Source: Hortaea werneckii (Eukaryota; Ascomycota; Dothideomycetes; Mycosphaerellales; Teratosphaeriaceae). From it: a stretch of 64,000 nucleotides of DNA. The notes beneath the pieces are model-generated. The model did not search any database, was not told where the DNA came from, and saw only the letters and a program-made list of their open reading frames with translations. A program made the position numbers and the translations under genes. The stretch covers positions 1 through 64,000 of the forward strand of contig JBAOKB010000113.1 of assembly GCA_037044905.1 (NCBI GenBank). The letters run 5' to 3'. This document shows, one piece after another, positions 21,016 to 30,642 of this stretch (the stretch's first letter is position 1; every line of letters begins with the position of its first letter).

Positions 21016-23163
21016 TTAAGCTGTCCCCTCCTCAGCGCCAGCTCTGATAGGCGAGCTATGGTTCATGAACTTGTAGCGATAGGCTTGTGGCCTGTCCACA
21101 CCTACTTCCTCCCGACCCCACTGATGCAAGAGTGCCTTGCTCATGGTCAACCTCTCATGCTCCAGTCGTTGGACCTTATTCCGCCAGTAGGCCTCACGGT
21201 CCTTGAACTTGGCTGTGAGTTGAGTATCAAGGGCTTTGTTAACCTCGTCGACTTCGCTCACCTTGGCCTTGAGCCCATTGACTTCGTCTTGAAGAGCGTC
21301 CACATCAGATTGGAGAGTCTCCTTGACGGCGTTGTGATGCTCCTCGGCGGCGGTGAGATTGTCTTGCGCGCTATCTCGCTCGACTATGGCATCGTTAAGA
21401 CGGGACTGGCTTGCCTCCATTTCGTCTCGTAGTTCGTCTCGCTCCTTCCTCAATTCGTTGACCATTGCCTCGTCCTCCTTGCGAGCTCTGGCGAGATCAT
21501 CGTCACGGGCATTGCGCTCGTTTCTAAGCTGTTTCTGCAATTCTGCGATCTGGTCTCGCAGACTATCGGCCATCTCTACAGCTCTGTCATTCTCAGACGA
21601 GATGCGAAGCGTCTCAGCATCGCGTGACATGCGTAGCTCATCCACCTCTGCGCGTAGCGTTGCCACGATGCCTTCGGTTGCTGATTTGGCAGATTGAAGA
21701 TTGGATGCTTCAGCGCGTGCGGCCTTGAGTTGACTCTCAAGATTCGCAATAGTCGTTGCGGACGTCTGCTGTGTTTGTTGCAGCTCGCTCTGCAGTCTCT
21801 GCGTATCCCAAAAGCCATTTTGTTTGGAATCTGTTTGTGACTTGATCAAGTCGAGCTCCTGTTGGCGCATCTCGAGACTTGTTTCAGCACGTCTTCTGGC
21901 CTCTTTCTCCGAATCGAGCTCATGCTTCGGTATGTTGTGTTCCTCTCGGTCCTGCTTTGATCGCACAGCATCGTCTTTGAGCTTCTCAATCTCATTCTCG
22001 TGTCGCTTCTGCACTTCTTGGGCTTCTCTTCCAGCCACCTCAAGCTTCTCTTCGCTCTGCCGTAGCTTCGCCTTCTGCTCCACAAATTCCTCTCTGAAAT
22101 CGTCCGCTCTCCTTTGCGCTTCGTCCTTGAAGCTCTCTAAGTCCTTTTCTCTCCTCTCGTAGTAGCTGACCTGCTGCTCGTGCAGTGCCTTCTCATTTTG
22201 ACGAAGGCGCTGCTCATCATTGAGGGCTTGCTTCAACGCCTCATTGAGGTGACTCAGCTGGTTGCACTTGATTTGGACATCTCTCAGTTGGCGAACGAGC
22301 TCTGGCTCGCGCGCCGAAGGCCCCGCTTGGAGGTACGATGAGGCTCGACGAGCCGACATGGAGCGCTGAATGATGGGTGAACGCACTGGCGACAGGGTTG
22401 GGCTTGATGGGCGACCAGGTGTGGACGACTTGCTCATTTTCGAAGGAGATGGTTCCATTCCAGCGTCCGACTGGGCCTGATCAGGCGAACGAGGTCCTGT
22501 CCTCTGAGTGGCAGGCGTCGTACTCTGTACGAAATGGTGCTCCGAATTTGAAGTTGGGCGTTGTGGTGTGAGTTCGCTGTGATAGTCTTCTACAGTAGGT
22601 TGCAGGAACACGTTGTGGTTGTTCTGAGGCTGGAGCGGAGCCGGCGTGGCTGAGGCATACGGGTTCCAATCTGAAGTGACATGCTCTTCATCTCCGGTGC
22701 CGTCCTCCTCGCCGTGCTCTGACGGCTGTATGTCCCAGACGCTCTCTTTCGGCGGGCTGTCGCTCGGGGTATGGCGACTCATTTCCTCCCCATGCTGCGT
22801 CTTGCGGTCCGGCGAACGTGGGATCTCCAGATGCTGTCTGTCGCCTGTGCTATGTTGACTGTTTCGTGCATTCACATCATTCTCCTTCAAGGTCTGCAGC
22901 ACACCTCTCCCGCCCTTTGCGCCTAGGCTTCTCACGGTTCCGCGGCTGAAAGACGAACCGCCACCGCGCATCCACTTCTCCATGTTCAACGTGAAGTCAC
23001 TCGGACCCTCGATGTCTTCGCTGCGTATTCGGTCGATATGTGGCTTGACTGGTGAGGAGGCATTGCTGTCATTAATTCCTAATGCGTCGAGGTCGAGCTC
23101 GTAGTCTGATTCGGCACGCGAAGATGGGCGCGAGTAGGCGCGTTGAGGTGGACTTGACTGCAT
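21016..23163 (-). CDS. Coiled-coil protein, Cut12-like spindle-pole-body family
   Basis: The 715-residue product starts at the ATG at 23163 (MQSSPPQRAYSRPSSRAESD). Its N-terminal third is disordered and Ser/Pro-rich with many SP/TP sites, suggesting CDK or MAPK control. It carries the block DFTLNMEKWMRGGG followed by RGVLQTLKEND, which I associate with the fungal Cut12 spindle-pole-body domain. From about residue 310 to 690 it is almost continuous coiled coil (ELVRQLRDVQIKCNQLSHLN, then long E/K/R/Q heptads). It ends near the RLTMSKALLHQWGREEVG region. Family assignment rests on one short motif plus architecture. A generic coiled-coil scaffold is the alternative. It converges on LCL2, 167 bp away. 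Confidence 0.7.
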   Translation of the reverse strand: MQSSPPQRAYSRPSSRAESDYELDLDALGINDSNASSPVKPHIDRIRSEDIEGPSDFTLNMEKWMRGGGSSFSRGTVRSLGAKGGRGVLQTLKENDVNARNSQHSTGDRQHLEIPRSPDRKTQHGEEMSRHTPSDSPPKESVWDIQPSEHGEEDGTGDEEHVTSDWNPYASATPAPLQPQNNHNVFLQPTVEDYHSELTPQRPTSNSEHHFVQSTTPATQRTGPRSPDQAQSDAGMEPSPSKMSKSSTPGRPSSPTLSPVRSPIIQRSMSARRASSYLQAGPSAREPELVRQLRDVQIKCNQLSHLNEALKQALNDEQRLRQNEKALHEQQVSYYERREKDLESFKDEAQRRADDFREEFVEQKAKLRQSEEKLEVAGREAQEVQKRHENEIEKLKDDAVRSKQDREEHNIPKHELDSEKEARRRAETSLEMRQQELDLIKSQTDSKQNGFWDTQRLQSELQQTQQTSATTIANLESQLKAARAEASNLQSAKSATEGIVATLRAEVDELRMSRDAETLRISSENDRAVEMADSLRDQIAELQKQLRNERNARDDDLARARKEDEAMVNELRKERDELRDEMEASQSRLNDAIVERDSAQDNLTAAEEHHNAVKETLQSDVDALQDEVNGLKAKVSEVDEVNKALDTQLTAKFKDREAYWRNKVQRLEHERLTMSKALLHQWGREEVGVDRPQAYRYKFMNHSSPIRAGAEEGTA

Positions 23164-24159
23164 GGTAGTAATGGTCTTTCTTGATGCACACACGTTCTGT
23201 CTACCATGCAAGACTCGGTAATCACGTCACAGTGTTGCGCGTGATTGGAAAGAACATGAGGTGGAGTTGTTGTTTGCGGTTGCTGTTGTTTAGAGGTTTC
23301 CTTTTTCGGGACGAGGCGGAACGGCTTCCGCGCAGCGCGGCGCTTAACCCATGTTCTCCCTTCCTCTTTACACCACTACCATGTACTTCTTGCCCATCCG
23401 CCCAGATCTATGCTGACAGGATGCTAGCCCAAAGGAATAAAGTCTGCTACGAAGATTGATGGGATCTTCTCGATACATAAGTGACAAGATGATATGGTAA
23501 AGACACGCCATTTAAGAGCGCAATCGATATACGGTGCTAGCTACAGCCGTCAAATGCAATAATATTGGGCAGCTTTCAATCTGTTTCGCAGAATACAGCA
23601 TATGCTGCGCTTCAAGACAACTAGATTTTGTCACCGCCTCGAGTACTGCGTGATGCATCGCGTTTGCCAATGTCGTCCAGCTTCTTTAAGACGCGCCATC
23701 CGGTTGCGGCAGAGCCAGGCGTTGACGTGAGGGAATCATTGGTATGCGAACCGGATAGTGCTGTGGCATATTCTGCGACGTTCCAAGTGCACCAAAAGGC
23801 AGCACGCCACGAACATTTTACAATCCGAGCTGAGACACTATTCGAATTCGAACAGTCATCTTGCCATCGCCAGAGGTGGCAGATGGTGTTTTTAGGGGTG
23901 AGCGACAGCGGTTCAATGCTGGGTAGTCTGTGGGCGAGACGTCTGCAGCTACTTGTGCCAGCCTTAGAGACACAAGCCCTGACGTCTGGGCGCAAGATGG
24001 CGTGACCTTTGTAATGTTCGCCCATGACTATTGGTGATATTCATCTGGGTTGGAAGTTGGACGCTTGCGCGCGGTCGAGAGGGCTGAAAATGCTTTCGAG
24101 CTTGTTTTTCTTGATTGAAAGACGCTTCTCCATTCCCCTCTTTCTTCCACACATGGCCC
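23164..24159. other. Intergenic, overlapping ORFs on both strands not called
   Basis: Open frames of about 125 codons exist on both strands at 23620-24025 but have no recognised motif. The left part should be the promoter of the Cut12-like gene and the right part the 3' flank of NOB1. A small gene cannot be excluded. Confidence 0.35.
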
Positions 24160-25485
24160 TTACCGCTTTCTCGCATTAACATTCCTACCAGCGCCAACCT
24201 TGATACGGCCGCCAGTCCGACCTCTGTCCCCAGTCAAGATGCCCGGCAAATAATCCTCATCCATCAAACTTCTCTCTTTCTGCCGCTTCTCTGCGTTTGC
24301 TGCCCTCTGGTACTCTTTCTGATCTTCCGCCAGAATAAGATCATTGCCCCAACCACCCTTGCCGCCGCCAACAAGTCTTCCGTTCGTCGATCCGTGCACA
24401 GGTTTCGGAATGCTGTACCTGTCACCTCTCGTATTCCACTGCATATTCTTCTTGAGATGCAGCTTGAACCCGCCGTTCGAGTCTGTCGAACAAGACACTC
24501 TAGTCAGAGTAGGCTGTCCGCACTTGGGACAGAATTGCTTGCTCATCTCCTTAGTGACTTGGAAGCAAGCGTGACATCTCAGAACGAAGGTCTTGAGATG
24601 CTTGACCCTGTTCAGCGAGGGAGAAAGCAAGTTCAAGTTGATCTGCAAGATCACGTTTTGCATTGCAAAATCGGAAGTCAGGACGCCGACTTGCATCGTT
24701 TTCGGCTCTGAAGCGGCGGAAGCAGCTGCACCAGCATCCTTGGCCTGTTTCTTCTTCAGGTTTGAAGGTGTGATCCAGCCTTCGTCGTCTGAGCCGCTGC
24801 CCCCTTGACTGTTCTGGGCAGAGTCGACTTTGGATTGAGGTTCTTTGCTGTCTTCGGCAATTGAGCTGCGTAAATCGGTCTTTGCTAAGGCCTCGCTCAT
24901 TTGAGCTTCATCTTGTGTGTCGCGATTTTCGTGTTCGGTAGCCTGTCCGTCATTCTTGGCTGCCGACACTACCTCGGTCGGCTGGGCGACTGTCGACTCG
25001 GGAATCTCACTGTGGGCATTGTCCGGTGCCTTTTCTGCTTCAGCTGGATCTTGCGCTTCTTGAGTCTCTTCGGAAGATGGTTTCTCATTTGTGTTGTTTG
25101 ACTTTCCAGGAGGCGAGCCATTCACGCGCTTTTGGCCAGGGGAATTTCTCAGTCTCCAGTCACCTCCATTACGCTCGCATTCAAGCTCATATGTCAAAGC
25201 AATGATTTGGATGTCAGGCTTGCTCAGGACTTGCAAATCTCCGGTCTTGCGTGCAAAATCGGTCACGAACTTAACACTTGTGGGATTCGGTGACCGCAAC
25301 GTTAAGAAAGGCAGCAAAGTGGTCTCTACTCGTGATCTTGTAGTTGCATCCCGAATTTCTGAGATGATCGCGGGCACAGTTATCAGTGCCTCGGCGTGTC
25401 CTAGCAAAGTCGAAACGGTGGGTTCATTCTTGATGATGGCACCGGTGTCTAGCACCAACGTGTGCACCGCCTTTTGGTCGCTCAT
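24160..25485 (-). CDS. NOB1: Nob1, 18S rRNA 3'-end (site D) endonuclease
   Basis: Nob1 cleaves 20S pre-rRNA at site D during late 40S ribosome maturation in the cytoplasm. From the ATG at 25485 the protein has 441 residues. The PIN nuclease domain comes first (HTLVLDTGAIIKNEP with the catalytic Asp; SEIRD; LSKPDIQIIALTYELE with further acidic residues). A long Ser/Glu-rich linker follows, then the zinc ribbon (LRCHACFQVT and FCPKCGQPTLTRV) and the conserved tail SIPKPVHG and GGKGGWGNDLILAEDQKEY. It ends in a basic GGRIKVGAGRNVNARKR. A longer in-frame upstream extension exists but does not resemble the family start. Confidence 0.96.
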   Translation of the reverse strand: MSDQKAVHTLVLDTGAIIKNEPTVSTLLGHAEALITVPAIISEIRDATTRSRVETTLLPFLTLRSPNPTSVKFVTDFARKTGDLQVLSKPDIQIIALTYELECERNGGDWRLRNSPGQKRVNGSPPGKSNNTNEKPSSEETQEAQDPAEAEKAPDNAHSEIPESTVAQPTEVVSAAKNDGQATEHENRDTQDEAQMSEALAKTDLRSSIAEDSKEPQSKVDSAQNSQGGSGSDDEGWITPSNLKKKQAKDAGAAASAASEPKTMQVGVLTSDFAMQNVILQINLNLLSPSLNRVKHLKTFVLRCHACFQVTKEMSKQFCPKCGQPTLTRVSCSTDSNGGFKLHLKKNMQWNTRGDRYSIPKPVHGSTNGRLVGGGKGGWGNDLILAEDQKEYQRAANAEKRQKERSLMDEDYLPGILTGDRGRTGGRIKVGAGRNVNARKR

Positions 25486-28445
25486 CTTCGCATATGTTAC
25501 TGCAAGCGAGGTGACTGCGCGCAAGGTGGAAATTTTTAGGAGTGGCAAGGCGTAAGAAAACGAACAGCGGATTTCCTTTTTAGGCTCTTGGCGCTTTTAG
25601 ACACTCCCCCCAAATCTACCATCTCGGGAACTTGCCGGCCGAAATGTTGCCTGAGACTTGACTGTTTTTCCAGAACACCATGGCCATGGATGTTTTTGAT
25701 ACTACAGCGCCTAGGCACCTAGGTAATATCAGTACAGGTGATAGCATCTACACAGAGTTGCGAGGCCTGCGCACCAGCTTGTAGGCCACCTCACATGCTG
25801 GTGCGAATGATTTAGACCACACTATAGACAACGATGTTTGCATAAGGGCCATCAGCTCGATGGGGAATCACCCGAAGGTGAACAGCGTCAACAACCACTG
25901 GCAGCATTGCTTCTCGCCTTGTCGAGCCCTTTCCGACCATCTCTAAGAGGCAAAAGGAAAAGCTACATCCCTGGTCTCAGTTTCTCGCCGCACAGGAGAG
26001 GTGGTGCTCGCAAGCGCGGTCTTGCTTCCACGTCCGAGAAATGGCTCATTGCTGCACCCATTCCATACGTTGACATACTACCTCCTAGTGCCATCGACTA
26101 CAACAATCGCAAATGCGGAAATGTTTCCAACGCGGTTTGCGTTTAGTATTGTCGCGCAATGATATGGAATGCAGCTGCTCCAGAAGCTCGTTCATCCAGC
26201 CGGTGGTTGGAATGGGGGTCGGTAGGTTGGCAATCCATTTCGCATCGGATGCACTTCAGAAAGATTACGACACAAAAGTCCTTGCGCCAAGGTAAAACGT
26301 GTGTGGACTCTGCACACCTACAGCGAAATCTGCGCCTCTCCAACCCGCCTGGCGTGTGGTGTCGTTCCCTCCACTCTAGATTGCATTAAAATCGATGGAA
26401 GTCCGCCTCCCCGAAGGTCTGGACCTGATTCGCTCGTTCTGCTAAGGCGAGGTCGCGCAGAACGCTGACTAGTCGCTGGGTTGTTTACATCTCAAGGATT
26501 TTGGCGCAGCTGGCCAATGGAAACCTGCTGAACGTGTTGCAGGGAGTTGATCTTCAGATAGTCACTAACGCATCAAGCCGGTACCACTGACCGCTGTAGC
26601 TATTAGAGCACAGCCATCCACATCGAAAGGGCTGCACGTACAGTACTGAGGGATCATTCTGCATTCTGCATTCTGCATTCTGCTTGAGCGTCAATTACGT
26701 CTTCAAATCACTTGGCTCGCTGGCGGCATATTCATGTGCAGAAGGATTTCAGCAATAAGCATTACTGGCTAAGCGTTCGAGTGCCTGGTTTTGGCTCCTC
26801 TGTAATGTCCTCGAAACAAGCGACAGTCGAGTGGTCATTGGTTGTACGGCACATGCATGGTCGAGATCCTGCAAAATTGAAGATTGTCTGCAAGACCGCC
26901 AAGTTTGGATCTGGGTCGATTTTGCCACGCTGGTGCTTACTTTGCACAGTCTTTTCATAGCCTAATGGAGAGACACGCTCAAGCCGGAACCTATCATTGA
27001 CGCCGGAAGGGTTCCCCGACGCTGCGCCAATGCAGCCAGGCAATTGCTCCAAGACTTTGCCATTCGCTCTATCTTGAAGAAGGCAGCGAAACAACCAGGT
27101 ACTAGAAATCAGGGCCGGAGGGGCGGTACTGAAGCTTGGTGTGCTAATAGCGGGCCGCAGCATGTGTTCGACAAGACGCAGTCAGGCGGATGGGGCTTAG
27201 ACTTCTATAAAAGTCGGCTTCCGTCCACACATGCTGTTTCTGCTCATCATCACATTCATTCTGTATTGAGACCACAACAACAAGATCGCCAACTTCGCCA
27301 GCTTATGGGCGATATGCAAAGCCAACGGAGACCTGCATGCTGTCCGTAAGTGCCCAATTGGTCGGGCAAGCGGACCAATGGCACATGTTGAGCTTGCGTC
27401 CTGATTCAAGCGACCAAGCGTACTCCGCCCACTCCACGGGGACGACCGCGTACTCCTCTGCGAACAGCTCGTCACATTGAAACCTTCATAGGCTCGTACA
27501 TGCCCAAAACAGGAGGCGCACTAGTCAGACCTTGACCTATCACGAGGATCTTGACGGTTACGACTTGGGCTACACAAATGAATACAATCTGCTTGCCCTG
27601 CATATGGATGGAAGGCAACGCCGAGCTACCAGAAGGCTGCTACAAATGATGGAGCTTTTGGACCTGACCCTCTGGGAGCGGAAAATGCTGCCGATTTCAA
27701 GAGCTTTCCGACCCAGTCAAGAGACTTCAGAATATTTCTTTACCAGTTCGAAGCTACGATGATGGATTCAGTGGATTTTAGCTTTGGGTAGATGGTGGAT
27801 AAGTATGGCGTGAGACGGAGCTACCTTTGCATGCACGTGGTGTCAACTCCTGCAATTCAGCATCACGAGACGGCATACCTCGCCGACTAGTGCCCAACGG
27901 AGACTCGCACGCATGCGTTGGCAGCTCTTGACAGCCTACAGCTTCTTAAGCCGCTATGCTAGCAACAGCCGATGGTCCTTTACCTCTTGCGCGCCCAAGG
28001 CACATGCATCAGTCAGCTACACCAGCCTTGTCCATCGATGATGAAAAAGTCTTACAAGACAGCGATTGGAACCATGGCCCAAAGGCTGTTCATCTACAGC
28101 CAATCGTCGATTTCGGATAAACCACTAATTTCTTTCTTGCTGGCATGTGTAACAAGAACACAAAGTGCTGTATAGCTGTGTCGTGCCTTAACCTTCAAGA
28201 CCCGGTTCACCGAATCCCATAGCCAGTGAGACCGGGGAAACGCTCTACCTTCTACGTGGGACCTCTGCGAATGCCTTCTTGAGAAGAGGTTCCAATTCAG
28301 CTAAAAGCTGTTGGCCACGCTGATACACACCCAAAGAGCCGCTTTGCAGCCATTTACGCTCGAAGAATCATCGAGCCTTGAGTCGCCGTCCACGATTTCT
28401 TCGTTTGCGCCAACAGCCGGTCTATCGATTTCACGACCGTGTCTC
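25486..28445. other. Gene-poor 3-kb region
   Basis: I can support no gene here. Open frames are short and scattered on both strands. One plus-strand frame (27532-27762) looks somewhat protein-like but lacks a context, splice signals or recognised motif. The region may be decayed accessory DNA or long regulatory spacer. It contains a CATTCTG tandem repeat and a double CCTAGG palindrome near 25710. Confidence 0.4.
26655..26682. repeat. Four tandem copies of CATTCTG
   Basis: A perfect 7-bp unit is repeated four times in the gene-poor stretch. It is too short to be typed further. Confidence 0.9.
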
Positions 28446-29248
28446 ATGGCGGTATGTCCGGCAATATACCCGATGATACTGCGCTACTAACGCTTGAACA
28501 GCCCGCCTTCTTCTTTACCGTGGGAGTCATGGTACCTGATCCTCACCGAACCCCAAGAGTAACCAGCGGAACAACTGGAGGTCGATGGATGCCTCCCAAA
28601 GCCATGGGCGGAAACATCAGGGGTACGGTAATGAACTTCAAACATGACGGGAGAAGAACCACTACAGTATCTGCGCTGCCGTCAACGGTCCGCGAGTATA
28701 AGTGCTATTCGGTCTATCATGATCACGCTTATCTGTGGACGGTAGACTACGATGCTACCGCTGAAAGAGTTGGTGATGGAAGGGATACAACAGCAGCGAA
28801 TGGTAACGGTAATAGCAACGACAGCAGTGACGAAAGCGACAATAGCAGTGACTCCAGCAGCGATGAAGAAGGGGAAGAGGAACGTCCCGACTGGTCCACC
28901 ATGAGCTTTTCCCTCGGAACCTCATATGCCTCCTATGCCGGTCAACGACAGCAGCAACAAAGACTCCATTGCAGACGACGCGACCAACTCTGGGCCACAC
29001 AGCTCTTCACCGACATCTACACGGCCCAGCAAGAAAACCGTAACCCTCAATACGGAGGCCTCAACGGCGAACTGCCTCTCTTGATCGCTCTCCTAGCTCT
29101 GACAATGCCACCCGAGTATCTCCCTACGTATCTCCCGCAATGTATCGGCCATACCTGGAATGTATACCCTCCGAACACTCTACCTAGAGGATGTGGCTGT
29201 AGGTGTGAACGCTGCGACCTGTCTCTTCTTACTCAGAATTCTTTTTGA
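28446..29248 (+). CDS. Unrecognised protein with Ser/Asp-rich middle, two exons
   Basis: I do not recognise this protein. The open frame is preceded by a textbook intron: GTATGT at 28452 and TACTAAC plus ACAG ending at 28501. The simplest model is a two-codon first exon (ATGGCG, 28446-28451) spliced to 28502, in frame, giving MAPAFFFTVGVMVPDPHRTP and about 250 residues; a further upstream exon is possible. The middle has an acidic/Ser-rich run (NDSSDESDNSSDSSSDEE). The C-terminal part has a hydrophobic stretch (LPLLIALLALTMPPEYLPTY) and a CGCRCERC cysteine cluster. There are no neighbours within 1.3 kb to suggest a role. It may be lineage-specific. Confidence 0.45.
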
Positions 29249-30642
29249 CTTGATTTCTGTAGGGATCGATCGCCGTGGCTTGGTAGTGCGAGTCCTTTAT
29301 GACCCTGGTACAACGAGCGCCGCTGACTTGCGTGCCTTGGAAATCGGTAGTCTTGGTTGTATTTTTCGCTAGATTCAGTTTCGAGGTGGATGTCTTGGTA
29401 GTCTCTTTCTCAACCTCACGTCTGCAGATTGCTCTTTCGTCTTCAGCCTCCAAACGCAATGATCGGCTTTCTCAACTCGGGTATGCAAAGTAGCAGTTAT
29501 AGCTGCTCGTAGCACTTTCAACAAGACCTGTACCACTCGTTCATCTTGTTCATTCTGATTTTTGAATCCTTACTTAATGCCAAAACTTACAAATAGAAGA
29601 ATAACTCACACGAGAAGTTGTTCCAATCATGTAGTCAATCCTAAGCTGATGACAGTCAAAATGATGCTGCGAAGCGAGAGGAAATACAATGAAAGAGACC
29701 TGTTCTTTCTCCAACCCATGCAAGCCTCCGCCGCGGCAGCTCTCACAGTAATTCGAGCGATTGCCTTAGCAAAAGACGTAAGTCAACATGAGAAATGTCT
29801 ATAGTTCCTGAATTGATCATGTGCTCTGATATTGATACGTCACAGGGCTCTTAATGGGAGTGAAAACAGACATTGAGAACATGAACAAGCACGATCCTTT
29901 CTTAAACAAGAGCTTCTTCGACAGGCGAAGCAACCCCGGGAGGGAGGGGGGAAATCAGAAAAAGACAGAAAAAGAATCAAGCCCTCCGCATGGATTTATC
30001 TCAATACGCACCCGGCGTAGTCCTCATGAAAAACATGAAGACTTTTCGTCCGACCGTTAAGAAAAGGAAAAGAAGAAGAAAAGAGCGAAAACGTGCCTCA
30101 TGGGAACATTTGAAGGTATCCCATTTCGATCTACCACGTCGTTCGATTCTTCTAACAACCTTGGAAGGCAATCTCTCTATGGCCTTCTACATCACAAGCG
30201 GAGCCGTGATAGCTCCCATCCTCTTCACAGCGAAGGAAGAAGCAAGAAAGAAGGTTATGCCTCTTCATTAGTTTTTTTTTTTTTTTAAAAAAAAAAAACC
30301 ATCAAGACCGGATCTGCCTATAGACAGTACCGACAAGCGAACCCGCTACATTCTCCTTAACTGTCTAGCCACTACTAACAGAAGACAAGAGGAAAACGAT
30401 TGGAATGTGAGCAGTGGCGAGAAGAAAAGGATGATGATAATAAAATATTGGAAACCCGATGTCGAAGGAAGATAAGTCAACAGAGCAGCAGAACGAGAAA
30501 AATCAACAGGGGGTATATAATAAAACCTACATTCCCAAAACCTCCTCTCTCTCTCCTCCCCTTGCCTTCCCTTAGATCAAAAGTGCAGACAAAAAAAAAA
30601 TCCATCACCTCCCCAAAATGCAAAAGAAAAAAAAAAAAAAAC
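29249..30642. other. Intergenic, A/T-run-rich, no clear gene
   Basis: Only short unsupported open frames. It includes a T15/A12 inverted run at 30272-30298 and purine/pyrimidine-rich low-complexity sequence that presumably contains the 3' UTR of the RA-PH gene. Confidence 0.4.
30272..30298. repeat. T15-A12 self-complementary homopolymer run
   Basis: Fifteen T are followed directly by twelve A, a perfect hairpin- or cruciform-forming palindrome with no spacer, about 345 bp from the 3' end of the RA-PH gene. Confidence 0.9.

Noticed and set aside
23621..24025. Opposing frames of 134 and 125 codons
   Set aside because: Each is the shadow of the other and neither shows a motif; a gene cannot be chosen.
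27532..27762. 76-codon frame with protein-like composition in the gene-poor region
   Set aside because: No upstream continuation, splice signal or recognised family.
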